64,000 nucleotides of DNA from Diadophis punctatus similis (GCA_023053685.1 JALIGW010000058.1:749001-813000), one strand, 5' to 3'. Numbered from the stretch's first letter, positions 1 through 11,000 are shown. Numbers and translations are program-made. The notes: generated by a model not told the origin, from the sequence alone.

Positions 1-380
1 CAATAATACACGAGCTCACAATAGATACAAACTTAATGTAAATCGCTCCAAACTTGATTGCAAAAAATTCGACTTCAACAACAGAGTGGTCAATGCCTGG
101 AACACTTTACCTGACTCAGTAGTTTCTTCCCCAAACCCCAAAAACTTCAACCTCAGATTATCTACCATCGACCTCACCCCATTCCTAAGAGGTCGGTAAG
201 GGGCGTGCATAAGCGCATAATCGTGCCTACCGTTCCTGTCCTAATGTACCCCCATATATTCATACCTCTTTTACTCTTATTCATTTGTACTGTTACATAT
301 ATATTCAATCATGTTTTACTGTTTATACTTTGCTAATAATCATATATGCTTGACAAATAAAACAAATACAAATACAAAAT
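1..380 (+). mobile_element. Rex1-like non-LTR retrotransposon, 3' end
   Basis: The plus strand encodes the carboxy-terminal part of the same reverse-transcriptase protein found at 44210-45136 (minus), with the shared words RYKLNVNRS and TLPDSVVSSPNPKNF. The same 3' untranslated region follows and ends in an (AAATAC)-type tail near 355-378. The copy is cut by the window edge. The clade name (Rex1/Babar within the CR1 superfamily) is my best guess. Confidence 0.75.
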
Positions 381-1140
381 CAGATTCACCATTTCATCAG
401 CTCCATCTCCGCCTCTCCAGGCCTGTTGCCAAAGCCAGGTTCCCTCAGCCAAATCTCTCTCTTTCCTAAGGATGCTTCCATTACTGGGTGTGAACCGGAA
501 ACAGGTTTGAATTTTGAAATCGGAAAGTCTTAGGGAAAAGGCAGAGATCCAGACTTCTGGAGGGCAAGCCAGCAGATGGGCATTTCTGAATTAATGGGCA
601 GTGATTCGGAGAGCTAGAACGGAAAGGGAGGACACCCAGTGCCTCCAGGAGAAGGTCAACAGGTACCAGGCAGTGGTTTCACCTTTTCCTCCAGGTGTGC
701 AGGTGTGTGTGTGTGTGTGTGAGGGGGGAAGAGGGAGAGAAAGAGAGAATAAAGAAGTAAGGGATACGAGCAGAGGACCTTCCTTGTTCTCTGACTTCTA
801 ATTGTTCTTCATTGGATCAAGAAGATTGCACAATAAATCCACCTTTGGGAGGATCCATCCAAGGTCATCCCTGGATTCTGGAGAAACGATTGGAACTGGC
901 ACATTGTGTGAAGCTATGTGTGTCAGCTTTGATTAAATCTAATAGAAACAACATTTGCTGCTGTAAGCCACCCATGCTGTAAGATGGGCGTCTTTACAAA
1001 TCTATAATAAAACAAAAGAATTTCCACAAAGCCTCCCTCATAACTAAGGTCATACTGGCGCACATGAGCTGTCTCTGTCTGGACTTTAGGATGGCAAGGA
1101 ATCCAAATAGAAAATGCTAATGGGTGACCATACAGATGAA
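381..1140. other. Unassigned intergenic stretch
   Basis: I see no coding exon or recognised element here. A short (GT)n run lies at about 704-720 and is followed by purine-rich sequence. Confidence 0.5.
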
Positions 1141-1337
1141 CTGGAATGAAATGAAGGTCAAGAAGTAATCGGTGGAAGATCATTAAACAGAAATCCAAGC
1201 TAGAACTAGGGAGAAATTTCCTGAAATTGAGAACAATTAACCAGTGGAACAGCTTCCCTCCAGAAGTTGTGGGTGCTCCATCCCTGGAGGCTTTCATGAA
1301 GAGACTGGACAGCCATTTTTCTGGGATGGTATAGGGC
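1141..1337 (+). mobile_element. CR1 LINE 3' end, left part
   Basis: It carries the typical squamate CR1 carboxy-terminal wording: do-not-tolerate-frame versions of LELGRNFLKLRTINQWNS and a tail reading 'ggatggtataggg'. It is interrupted at 1338 by a hAT element and resumes at about 3160. Confidence 0.8.
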
Positions 1338-1799
1338 GGGGGTCTGCAACCTGCGGCTCCGGAGCTACATGTGGCTCTTTGGGCCCTCTGCTGTGGCTCC
1401 CTGTCGGGTGATCCCATCACTGACTGCCCCTCCCCCTCACTCTCCCCTCCCAGTCACTCCTTGCCTAGCCTGAGAAGGTAAGGGCAGTGGCTGGGGATGG
1501 AGAAGTGACTGGGGCTGATTCTCTGGCGCCTCATTCTTGCTGGAGCTTCTTCCGGCCCTTGTTGGTGCTGGGTGTGCCTCGGTCGCTTGGGGAGACGCGC
1601 AACCTGCTCTCCGTCCCGAGACACTTGCCCGACCCAGCCGCGACTGATGCCGGCCTCACTATCGCAAGGGATGGTGGGGTGGGAATGGGATCTGGGAGGA
1701 GAGGATGACAGAAAAGGGAATGGGCCTGCAGCGCCCAGCTGCGGCTTTAAAATGTGCACGGGGAACTTTCGTCGCCCGGAGGATGCTTTTCAATTAAAG

Positions 1800-1801
1800 C
1801 C

Positions 1802-1836
<35 letters not shown>

Positions 1837-1852
1837 TGTGTGACTCTGTGTC
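1800..1852. repeat. (GT)n microsatellite
   Basis: Interrupted GT/TTTG array inside the hAT element. Nearby long frames are low-complexity artefacts. Confidence 0.9.
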
Positions 1853-1987
1853 TCTTCTCTCTCGGAAACCTGGCGAGCTCTCCTTGGGGCTCTTTGCTAC
1901 TCCTTTTCTTTCTTCTTGGCAACTTTTTGGAAATCCAGGCTGGCTGAGGAATGAGCGCAAGCCACAGTGGAGGCTTCCCTTCGGGTG

Positions 1988-2240
1988 ACCCTCCTCCTCC
2001 TCCCCCTCCTTCTCCTCTCGCGATCCCCTGGCTGGCTGTGGTGGGGCCAGGAGGGTGCTCACAAGTGGGGAGACCCTCCTCAACCAGTGCCCACCTGCCC
2101 TGTGTGTGCCTTTTCTGCACTTTCGCCGAGCCCAGCCGCTCGCTTGAGGAGGGTCTTCCCATTCGTACGCACCCACCCAGCCTCGCCACAGCCAGCAAGG
2201 GGGTCACGAGAGGAGAAGGAGTGGGAGGAGGAGGAGGAGG
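1988..2240. repeat. Fold-back inverted repeat inside hAT
   Basis: GACCCTCCTCCTCCTCC at the left reappears as its complement GGAGGAGGAGGAGGGTC at about 2224-2240. The inner words 'ctggctggctgtgg' and 'ccacagccagcaag' and 'gagaccctcctcaa'/'ttgaggagggtctt' also pair, giving imperfect arms of about 110 bp. Confidence 0.75.
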
Positions 2241-2689
2241 GTCACTGGAGCCTTAGTGCAGGAGCGAAGTGGCCCTGTACTTGCCTTCGGGCCACGTTTG
2301 TGCTCAAGGCAGCCTTTGCCTCCTGCCGCTTGGGGCTGGAGCTGGCGCCCACCACGCTCCGCCGAAGAGCTGCTGGGGGAGGGGGGAGAGGGGACATGGC
2401 AAGGCAATGGCCGGAGCCTTAGTGCAGGAGTGAACCAGCCCTATATTTGCCTTTGGGCCACATTTGGCTCAAGGCAGCCCTCGCCTCCCGTTGCTTTGAG
2501 CTCGGAGCTCTAAGCCGTATCCTGTTGCTAGGGGCGAGTGGGACAGGGTCGCATTATGGCTCCATGTCGTAATGGGCTCCCGGAGGAGGAAGAGACCCCA
2601 TCTCCCTCATTGTGAAGCGCGCTAAAGTTCACTGTGCTGCGCAGGGCACTGAGAGAGTGCCTCACGGCCTCATATCAGAATCAGAGGGG

Positions 2690-2935
2690 GGGAGGGGAAG
2701 AGAGACATACAGAGAGAAAGACACAGAGAGAAAGAGATACAGAGAGAGGGGGAGAGAGGTGGGGAGAGATAGACAGAGAGAGAGATACAGAGAGTGGGGA
2801 GAGTGGGAGAGATACACTGGGAGATACAGAGAGAGATGGGAGAGAGGGAGGAGGAGAGAGAGACATAGAGAGAGATAGAGAGATATAGATATAGATAGAT
2901 AGATAGATAGATAGGGAGGGAGGGAGGGAGGGAGA
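2690..2935. repeat. GAGA/GATA-rich simple repeat
   Basis: Degenerate (AGAG)n with ATACAG interruptions, ending in (GATA)n and (GGGA)n runs. Confidence 0.9.
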
Positions 2936-3159
2936 GATGTCAAAAGGGTTTTGTGGCTCCTGGTGTTTTTTAACAACCAGTTCTCTGCCCTAATGACTGG
3001 CTAGATAGGTGTGGTTAAGGGGGGGTCATGTGACTGGGTGGGAGTGAGTGATGTTGAGTTGGCCACGCCCACCCAGGTTTTGTAGCTCCCGATGTTTTCT
3101 TTTCTGTGGGAAACGGGTCCAAATGGCTCTTTGAGTGTTTAAGGTTGCAGACCCCTGAT

Positions 3160-3232
3160 AGGGTCTTGTGCTTGACCAAGGGGTTGGACTAGAAGACCTC
3201 CAAGATCCTTTCCAACCCTGTTATTCTATGTC
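3160..3232 (+). mobile_element. CR1 LINE 3' end, right part
   Basis: It continues the CR1 copy cut at 1337 and shows the diagnostic 'ggggttggactagaagacct' word followed by 'tattct'. Confidence 0.85.
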
Positions 3233-3697
3233 CTAAATGTGCAGAGGGTCACGTTGGCTGAATGACAGCCCCTTGCAGTATCAGGTTGGCTTGGGGAGTC
3301 TCCTCCCTGGTGTCAAGATAGGATTTTCTCCTGTCAGAGGCGATCTTGGATCTTGCTTCTTTGAAGTCATTCGCATTAGAAAATAAAACCGAGATTCAAA
3401 TCTAATTAACAAAATATTTATTTCAGTACAAAAATAATAAAATAGACCCTTAATAAGCTACATCTTGTCAGCTAATGAAGTCACGTCTGCCTTCGGCAGA
3501 AATGGAGAAGAGAAGGGAAGAAATGGGAGTTGACAAACCCTGGAATGCACGCATGCGTAGTAAAACATATCACATGTCTGCTTGATCATAAATACAGGAA
3601 CCTTAGGAAAACATAGAGGTGCACAAACTGGCAATATTCACATCGTGACACCTGGCACTTAAATCTGGGTGCCATCCAGGGCTCAGTGCAAGACACT
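3233..3697. other. Unassigned stretch
   Basis: No exon or named repeat could be supported. It is AT-rich around 3360-3480. Confidence 0.4.
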
Positions 3698-3705
3698 GTT
3701 GAAAC

Positions 3706-3868
3706 CAGCGGTGGGTTGCTCCTGGTTCGGACCGGTTCTAGGAACCGATAGTGCCGCCGGCGGGAGGCTCCACCCACCCACCTGGGATGCTTCTGTGCAT
3801 GCGCAGAAGCGTTGTGCGCATGAGTGCTCACGCGAACCGGTAGTAAAGGGTTTTAGAACCCACTACTG
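3706..3868. mobile_element. Short hAT MITE (GAACCGG family)
   Basis: Termini CAGCGGTGGGTT and (complement) CAGTAGTGGGTT form inverted repeats. The insertion is flanked by a perfect 8-bp target duplication GTTGAAAC at 3698-3705 and 3869-3876. The interior has 'gaaccggtagt' and 'gcatgcgcagaagcg' words shared with copies at 19269, 26526 and 42880. Confidence 0.9.
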
Positions 3869-4200
3869 GTTGAAACGATTGAACCCGGCAATCTCGAAGT
3901 CATGAATTGAGTGGACTTAATGGATAAGAAGCCGAGAGAGGCCCCCAACAGGCATGGCAGATTTGAATGTAAAATAGTTGGCAAAAAATATTGAAAAGGA
4001 GAGGTAAGGGATAGGGCGGTGATGCCAAATGATTGAGCACCCCAATAGACATCTTTATGAAGGGGGACTCTGTTGGGATGCTCTCCCTTGTGGAGCTCAT
4101 CAATCTGCCGCCCACCCAGTGGGAATCGCGCTCCAGGCTGGCAAGAGGGAGAAATCCCCATTTTTTTGGCTCTGTTCCTCTTCCTTAATCCTTAGGATTG

Positions 4201-4291
4201 TGAGAGATTCATTCATCCATCCATCCATCCATCCATCCATCCATCCATCCATCCATCCATCCATCCATCCATCCATCCATCCATCCATCCG
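4201..4291. repeat. (CATC)n microsatellite
   Basis: About 20 uninterrupted ATCC/CATC units. The Ser/His/Pro frame across it is not a gene. Confidence 0.95.
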
Positions 4292-4479
4292 TCTGTCGGT
4301 CTCGTTGAAATGCTGCCTGCTCCCACCAAAAGGCCAAGTCTCTATTCTGAATGTGTAAGTGACCTTCAGTGGTCGCTGCTTTGGAGAGCAGCTTGGCAGA
4401 TTCTAGGCTTGTGAGCTGTCCACAAGGCAGCTTGCAGTGGGCCTGCCCCTCCCTCTCCCTGTGGCACCCTCACTGCTCC

Positions 4480-4582
4480 TGTAAAGCAGCCCCCTCCCCT
4501 CTGGAGATTCGGATGACCCCAACCCTGTTATCAATTTACAAGGCATTGAAGATTTGGCTGTTTTCTCAGGCATTTCAGGGTA
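4480..4582 (+). mobile_element. L2 LINE fragment (ORF2 carboxy terminus)
   Basis: The translation EIRMTPTLLSIYKALKIWLF matches the closing words of the adjacent intact L2 frame (EIRTIPTLLAFRKALKTWLF). It is therefore a diverged older L2 tail next to the younger copy. Confidence 0.6.
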
Positions 4583-4589
4583 GTTCAGG

Positions 4590-7070
4590 GTCCGACTCAT
4601 GAGGGAGGTCACACGCTTGACCTTGTGTTTTTCTCGGGGCAGTGGAGAGATGATCTGAGGCTGAGGGGTTTAGTCACAGTACCCTTGTCGTGGTCAGATC
4701 ATTTCCTTCTGAGGTTGGATTTCATGGCACCACTCCTCCACCGCAAGGAGGCGGGGCCGATTAAGTGGTTCCACCCCAGGCGCCTAATGGAATCTGAAGG
4801 ATTTCAGAGGGAACTTGGGGAAATACCTGACTCCCTGGTACACGATTCATCTGAGGCTCTAGTGGCTGCCTGGAACCAGGTGGCAACGGGGGCCTTAGAT
4901 CGGATTGCGCCTTTGCGGCCTCTCCGTGGCAGCGGACCCCGGAGGGCTCCTTGGTTTACTGAGGAGCTCCGGGAGATGAAGCGCCTAAAGAGACGCCTAG
5001 AGCGACGATGGAGAGCCAGTAAAGCTGAGTCTGACCGGACACTTTTAAGAACTTGCATTAAGTCTTACTTAGTGGCGATAAGGGCGGCAAAATGCGCGTA
5101 TTTTTCCGCTCTTATTGCGTCCGCCGACTCCCGCCCAGCCGCCCTGTTTAGGGTGACTCGCTCCCTCCTAGCCAAGGAAGGAGCTGAAGATCCCTTGCAG
5201 GGCAGAGCTGAGGAATTTTCTCAGTTTCTGGCGGACAAAGTCGTTCAGATTCGGACAGACCTGGACTCCATTTGGACAGGGCAAGCCGAGATGACAGGGG
5301 CGAGTCTTAGTCCTGTTATATGGGATGAGTTTGAGCCTGTCACTCCTGAGGATGTGGACAAGGCCATAGGAGCGATGAGCGCCTCCACCTGTTTACTGGA
5401 CCCGTGCCCTTCCTGGCTGGTCTCTGCCAGCAGGGAGGTGTCACGCGGCTGGCTCCAGGCGGTTGTGATCGCTTCTTTGAGAGAGGGATCCATCCCACAG
5501 CCTTTAAAAGCTGCGGTGGTGAGGCCCCTCCTCAAGAAGCCTTCCCTGGACCCAGCGGATTTAAAGAACTTCCGTCCAGTCTCCAACTTACCCTTTTTGG
5601 GTAAAGTTGTTGAGAAGGTGGTGTCGCTCCAACTCCTGCGGCTATTGGAGGATACTGATTACCTGGATCCCTTTCAGTCGGGTTTCAGGCGCGGCTACAG
5701 TACGGAGACTGCTTTGGTCGCGCTGATGGATGATCTCTGGCGAGCCCGGGATGGGGGTTATTCCTCCATCCTGGTGCTACTTGACCTCTCAGCGGCTTTC
5801 GATACCATTGACCATGGTATCCTTCTGCGTCGTCTTGGGGAGATGGGAGTGGGAGGCACTGTTTTACGGTGGTTCTCCTCCTACCTCTCTGATAGGACGC
5901 AGTCGGTGTTGACAGGAGGACAGAGGTCGGCCCCTAGGCCCCTGGTTTGCGGGGTGCCACAGGGCTCGGTCCTCTCGCCCATCCTGTTTAACATTTACAT
6001 GAAACCGCTGGGTGAGATCATCCGACGACATGGGGTGAGGTATCAGCAGTATGCTGACGATACCCAGTTGTACATCTCCACCCCGTGTCAGTTCAGTGAA
6101 GCAGTTGATGTAATGTGCCGCTGCCTGGACGATGTGAGGGTCTGGATGGGAGTGAACAGACTCAGGCTCAACCCAGACAAGACTGAGTGGCTCTGGATAT
6201 TGCCTCCCAAGGACTATGTCGACTGTCCCTCCTTGGTTCTTGGGGGAGAAAAATTGACTCCCACAGAACAGGTTCGCAATTTGGGTGTCCTCCTAGATCC
6301 ACAGCTAAAATTGGAGCAACATCTTTCAGCTGTGGCTAGGGGGACCTTTGCACAAATCCGTCTTGTGCACCAATTGCGACCTTACTTGGAGAGGGAGGCC
6401 TTGCTCACAGTCACTCATGCCCTTGTCACCTCACGGCTAGACTACTGTAACGCGCTCTACATGGGGCTACCCTCGAAGAGCATCCGGAGACTCCAACTGG
6501 TACAGAATGCAGCTGCGCGAGCTGTAGTTGGTGTACCGAGATACACCCACGTAACACCTATCCTTCGCCAGCTGCATTGGCTACCAATTAGTCTCCGGTC
6601 GCAATTTAAGGTGTTGGTCGTTACCTTTAAAGCCCTACATGGCTCAGGGCCAGGTTACCTGCGGGACCGCATCCTACCACATACCTCCCTAAGACCGGTT
6701 AGGTCCCACAGAGAGGACATCCTCCGGGTCCCATCGGCCAAACAATGTCGATTGGCGGGGCCACGGGGGAGGGCCTTCTCTGTGGGAGCCCCGTCCCTCT
6801 GGAACCAACTTCCACCAGAGATCCGGACCATCCCCACCCTGCTGGCCTTCCGTAAAGCCTTAAAAACATGGCTCTTCCGGCAGATGGGGTGAATAGGATA
6901 ATCAGATTCCCCCTGAATGTTGCGTTTATAATGTTTTCTTTTTTAATTATATTTTTAATTTAAATTATGATTATTGTTTTTAAATGTACGTTTCTTATTC
7001 ATGCTGTACGCCGCCCTGAGTCCCACGGGATTGGGCGGCCTATAAGAGCGTCTAAATAAATTTAGGTGAG
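4590..7070 (+). mobile_element. L2-clade LINE, 5'-truncated
   Basis: The copy starts inside ORF2, just after most of the endonuclease domain, and runs to a 3' end containing 'gccgccctgagtccc' and 'gggattgggcggcc'. A short 'aaataaattta' tail follows. The 3' motif recurs in all other L2 copies of the window. Confidence 0.9.
4625..6892 (+). CDS. L2 ORF2 fragment: reverse transcriptase, open frame
   Basis: The frame stays open for 755 codons and ends with TGA. Its first residues (about 1-40: FFSGQWRDDL, then WSDHFLLRLDF) are the end of the apurinic endonuclease domain, so the natural amino terminus is missing and the ATG used here is only the first one in frame. The reverse transcriptase follows: LLDLSAAFDTIDHGILL for the first catalytic Asp, [18 protein letters not shown] for the template-grip region, and QYADDTQLY for the paired catalytic Asp at about 6050. 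The carboxy-terminal segment (SRLDYCNALYMGL, LQLVQNAAARAVVG, LRQLHWLPI) is typical of the L2 clade. In life such a protein nicks target DNA and copies its own RNA. The lack of stops points to recent insertion, but truncation means this copy cannot move by itself. Confidence 0.93.
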   Translation: MFFSGQWRDDLRLRGLVTVPLSWSDHFLLRLDFMAPLLHRKEAGPIKWFHPRRLMESEGFQRELGEIPDSLVHDSSEALVAAWNQVATGALDRIAPLRPLRGSGPRRAPWFTEELREMKRLKRRLERRWRASKAESDRTLLRTCIKSYLVAIRAAKCAYFSALIASADSRPAALFRVTRSLLAKEGAEDPLQGRAEEFSQFLADKVVQIRTDLDSIWTGQAEMTGASLSPVIWDEFEPVTPEDVDKAIGAMSASTCLLDPCPSWLVSASREVSRGWLQAVVIASLREGSIPQPLKAAVVRPLLKKPSLDPADLKNFRPVSNLPFLGKVVEKVVSLQLLRLLEDTDYLDPFQSGFRRGYSTETALVALMDDLWRARDGGYSSILVLLDLSAAFDTIDHGILLRRLGEMGVGGTVLRWFSSYLSDRTQSVLTGGQRSAPRPLVCGVPQGSVLSPILFNIYMKPLGEIIRRHGVRYQQYADDTQLYISTPCQFSEAVDVMCRCLDDVRVWMGVNRLRLNPDKTEWLWILPPKDYVDCPSLVLGGEKLTPTEQVRNLGVLLDPQLKLEQHLSAVARGTFAQIRLVHQLRPYLEREALLTVTHALVTSRLDYCNALYMGLPSKSIRRLQLVQNAAARAVVGVPRYTHVTPILRQLHWLPISLRSQFKVLVVTFKALHGSGPGYLRDRILPHTSLRPVRSHREDILRVPSAKQCRLAGPRGRAFSVGAPSLWNQLPPEIRTIPTLLAFRKALKTWLFRQMG

Positions 7071-7132
7071 TAGATAAGCCCTGTTTTTATTGATGTGGGG
7101 TTTGGGTTTTTTTTGGAGGGGGGGTAAGAGGT

Positions 7133-7382
7133 CAGGGGTGGGTTCTACTTACCTTCCCCACTGGTTCGTATCGTGATGGAAGTGCACTTCCCAGAAACGA
7201 CCCTCTGCGCATGCACAGAAGCCTTTGCGCATGCGCAGAGGTTTTTTTTTTCAATCAGCGGCGACCGGAGGACCGGTTCAGGAGCGTAGACCGCCGGTCA
7301 TCGCTGCCAGTTCAGCGAGTGGTGCCAAATTTCTGGTACCAGCTCTAAAGAACTGGTCCGAATCGGCAGCAACCCACCCCTG
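7133..7382. mobile_element. hAT-like MITE (GAACCGG family)
   Basis: Left end CAGGGGTGGGTT and right end AACCCACCCCTG are a perfect 12-bp inverted repeat. No clean target duplication was found. The interior shares 'gcatgcgcagag' and 'aggaccggttc' with the other GAACCGG copies. Confidence 0.75.
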
Positions 7383-7634
7383 CTGGAGGTGCGTTTTCTC
7401 TGTTTTAAACTTTGTAAACTACCCAGAGTCTTGTGTGAGAAGTAGAGGGAATGGCGTGGGAATCACATAAATCATATTTTCTTATTCCATGCTCTTAATT
7501 TCTTCCTCTTAGTATTTTTTATTGTGTATTTATTACAAATGTATGCAAGCTGACTATTTCTACAGCTCTTGGTTTCTTGCAGTATCCAGTGTTTTCCCTC
7601 CTTTTGTTGTTCCCAGAACTGGGCTCTTGCTTGG

Positions 7635-8014
7635 TGTCGAAGCCGATAAGTCACCGGACACAAGGTGTGATACAGAATTATAGTTTTATTTTGGTACCAA
7701 GATATAAGGACCCCGGTTTGAAAAGCTAACCAAGGGCCTAGATTAGAATCTTAACAGCAATTTTTATAGTCAAGGGGTGGTCGCATTCAACCCTTTGCCC
7801 TTCCCCTAATAATGCACGCATAACAGATAATATTGATTGGTTATTTGGATTTCAGCCCCCTAAACCTTTACGCTTGTTATGCTAAATAGCTAAATGCTTT
7901 TCACCCCAGGTCACGGGTATCTTGCAAAGTGTGCCAGCTATGTGGTTTTGGGGGAGTTTCTTATAAGCGAGCTATTCTTGTGTCTCTAATATCCTGGCTA
8001 GTGGTTTTCTAACA
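7635..8014 (-). mobile_element. Possible solo LTR
   Basis: Read on the minus strand it starts TGTTAGAAAACC and carries 'aataaaact' (a polyadenylation-like signal) near its end. It could be an endogenous LTR of about 380 bp. No target duplication or internal region is visible, so the call is weak. Confidence 0.35.
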
Positions 8015-8507
8015 GGTAAGGAGGTATTGCAGAGCAGCTCAAGGCAGCACCCCCACCCCCTGCGGACCCCCCCCCGCCTCCTTCTGCAGTGAGAGAAGAC
8101 AGGAAAGAGCAAAGCTGCTTAATTGTTTGTTGTAAGGCAAAGAAATGAAGACAAGAGAAAATGTTTTATCAGAATTCATATTCCTCACTCTCATGTCCAT
8201 CACTTCCTCTGCTTTGAATAACATCGCTCATGCTGAAAGGGAAAAAATGTGAATTTTTAATATATGCATGGTTTTATCTCCAGGCCTTTTTAAACCTTGA
8301 AATGCCGGGACTAATTGCAGCCACCAGATCACATCAGTGACTCTGGTTGGTTTACAAAAATTGAAATGGAAAACTCATCACATGGAACCCGGGATGCCCA
8401 AGAATAACTAGCGATGTACGTGTCATGTGTAGGACAGTTATTCTCTTCTGCCCTGAGTAATCTTCCTTCTCCTTTTTCCTTGAAGCAAGAGAAATGGAAA
8501 AGAATTA

Positions 8508-9495
8508 CCGTATTTTTCAGAGTATAAGACGCACCTTAGTTTTGGGGGAGGAAAACAAGGGAAAAAGGCCTCTGCCTCCAAGCAATTTGCCAAACAGCAA
8601 ACAGCAAACAGCACAGATGATATACACTGTTTGCTGTGTATTTCTGTGCATGTGTGCCTGACCCATAGGAATAGCAAAGAATTGGAGAAATGTACATTAT
8701 GCCAGAAAGTTTTCTTAAATGTAGTCACACGAACTCCTCCCAATTATTTAAATAGATCTACTCCAAGGTAACTAAACTCTAATATTAAACAGGACACTGT
8801 TACATTTCAGACTATACTTGTACAGAGCTGTTAAAATTAATTAAAATTTCTGGAAGTATACATTATTCTCTATTTAAAAGAAGATACAATAGCACTGGGC
8901 CTCTTCAGAGCAAGCATTTATTTTTAAAAGCTTCTTTATTTTGTTAAGTTGTCTAGATTTACAGGGATCTCCAACCTTGGCAACTTTAAGACTTGTGGAC
9001 TTCAACTCCCAGAATTCCACAGCCAGCAAAGCTAACAAAGCTGGCTGTTGAATTCTGGGAGTTGAAGTCCACAAGTCTTAAAGTTGCCAAAGTTGGAGAT
9101 CCCTGGCTCTAGAACAATAATAAAACAGTCTTTAAAAAGTAAGTCTAATAATTTGAATATTCTACAGACATTTAGTTATTCACTTACCCCCTTTCCATCC
9201 AGTTCAGCAAAAAATAAAAACCTGCCTGTCTCTGCCAGCTATTTGCCTTTGTAGTTAGTTTCACTTTCATTTTTCCAGGTGGCAAATCAGCTGTAGATCG
9301 GGGAAACTGCTACTGACTTGCTTGGCTTTACAGGCTCTTCCCTCTTTCCTGCAAGCAGGTAAATTGCTGGAAGACAGAGGCCAAAGGGTGGGAGTGGCTG
9401 GGTGGCTGGGGCTGCATTCAGTGTATAAGACGCACCCAAGTTTTCACCCTCTTTTTGGGGGTAAAAAGGTGCGTCTTATACTCCGAAAAATACGG
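8508..9495. mobile_element. Mariner/Tc1-like non-autonomous DNA transposon
   Basis: Long terminal inverted repeats: left CCGTATTTTTCAGAGTATAA and on, right its complement with one mismatch across about 29 bp. The element is flanked by TA on both sides (8506-8507, 9496-9497), the target duplication of the Tc1/mariner superfamily. There is no transposase frame. A palindromic hAT MITE is nested at 8962-9105. Confidence 0.88.
8962..9105. mobile_element. Palindromic hAT MITE (AACTCCCAGAATTCC family)
   Basis: Two arms of about 65 bp facing each other: CAGGGATCTCCAACCTTGG through 'acttcaactcccagaattcc', then its complement ending CCCTG. This is the best-preserved member of a family found about ten times in the window. 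Confidence 0.85.
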
Positions 9496-9618
9496 TAGGA
9501 ACCGAGGCGGAATCAATTATATTGCAGACCAAGTAGAAGCAGCTTCTTCTGATCCTTCTTGGTGGAAAGGACTTGTTGGCTCTTGCCTGATTTCTCTCCT
9601 GTATCCGCTGAGATAACA

Positions 9619-10000
9619 CAGATGGTCCTCGACTTACGACCACAATTGAGTCCCAAATTTACATTGCTAAGCAAAACAGTTGTTTAGCGAGTTTTGCCCC
9701 ATTTTACAACCTTTCCTATTGCAGTTGTTAAGGGAATCACTACAGTTGTGAATAACACGGTCGTTGTGCATCTGGTTTCCCCAATGGACTTTGCTTGTCA
9801 GAAGGTCGCCAAAGGGGATCACATGACCCCGGGACCGTCATAAATACGAATCAGTTGCCAAGTGGCTGAATTTTGATCATGTGACCATGGGGATGCTGCA
9901 ACGGTCATAAGAGTGAAAAACGGTCATAAGCCACTTTTTTTAGTGCCACTGTAGCTTTCAATGGTCACTAAATGAACTGTTGTAAGTCAAGGGATATCTG
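9619..10000. mobile_element. MITE, 'TCCTCGACTTACGACC' family
   Basis: Left end CAGATGGTCCTCGACTTAC pairs with a right end whose complement is CAGATATCCCTTGACTTAC. The interior has 'ccacaattgagtccc', 'gttttgccccattttac' and 'gatcatgtgacc' words repeated at 16797, 19741 and 23216. There is no coding capacity. Confidence 0.75.
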
Positions 10001-10489
10001 CAGGTGGTCATAGTTGGGAGGAGGATGTGGAGAGGGAAACGCCAGGAAGCTTTTGGGCCTTTGGGTATAAAGGTAGCTTGCATCAAAAAACCAAGTTCCA
10101 CTCTGTTTGCCCATTAATTAAAGCTCAGGCATGAGGCTCCCCAAACATGTATGTACATGTACATATATGTACAACACATACATACATTCTGCAAACCTTC
10201 ACAGCCCCGTGCTCTCTCTCCCCCCCCTCTCTCTCTGTGCTTCCCACCCTCTGAGCAGCATTTGCAAAATCCCAGACGTGATTAAAAGGCAGTCATTACC
10301 CAGGAACCTCCATGAACTTCCTCTTTAAATCGGAACTAGAGAACTAGAGAATCCCATGACCTGGCAGAGATATTTCCATACCAGGTTCCTCAGAGCCACC
10401 TAGTGTAGTGCTGTCATTGGAAAATTCTTAATAATTCAGGGAGACAGTCAGACATTTCTGCCTTGAAAGTAGCCCATACTGAACTGAAT
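10001..10489. other. Unassigned stretch
   Basis: No supported exon. It contains TACATG-rich and CT-rich simple sequence at 10140-10235. Confidence 0.4.
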
Positions 10490-11000
10490 ACACAGTTTAA
10501 TATTAGCACTTTATAATGCCCTGGTAAGGCCACACTTGGAATTCTGCATCCAGTTTTGGTCGTCATGATATAGAAAAGATTGTTGAGACTCTGGAGAGAG
10601 TTCAGAGAAGAGCAACGGAGATGATTAGGGGACTGGAGGCTAAAACATATGAAGAGCGGTTGCAGGAACTGGGTATGTCTAGTTTAATGAAAAGAAGGAC
10701 CAGGGGAGACATGATAGCAGTCTTCCAATATTTGTAGGGTTGCCACACAGAAGAGGGAGTCAAGCTGTTCTCCAAAGCACCTGAGGGTAGAACAAGAAGC
10801 AATGGGTGGAAACTAATAAGGGAGAGAAACAACCTAGAACTAAGGAGAAAATTCCTGACAGGGAGAACAATTAACCAGTGGAACAACTTCAGAAGTTGTG
10901 GAAGCTTCATCACTGGAGGCTTTTAAGAAGAGATTAGACAACAATTTGTCTGAAGTGGTATAAGGTTTCCTTCTTGAGTAGGGGATTGGACTAGAACTAC
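10490..11000 (+). mobile_element. CR1 LINE 3' fragment
   Basis: It encodes the late part of CR1 ORF2 (RATEMIRGLEAKTYEERLQE and [17 protein letters not shown] words) and ends with 'gggattggactagaact'. It contains in-frame breaks, for example a stop within 'ttccaatatttgtag'. Confidence 0.85.

Larger units (their letters stand above)
1338..3159. mobile_element. hAT-type DNA transposon (1.8 kb, non-autonomous)
   Basis: The ends are imperfect inverted repeats: CGGGGGTCTGCAACC at the left and a right end whose complement is CAGGGGTCTGCAACC. The interrupted CR1 tail repeats ATAGGG on both sides, consistent with a hAT-style target duplication (8 bp expected, only 6 clearly shared). There is no transposase frame. 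The interior holds a (GT)n array, a fold-back at 1988-2240, a direct repeat pair at 2249-2330 and 2415-2490, and a GAGA-rich satellite at 2690-2935. Confidence 0.75.
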
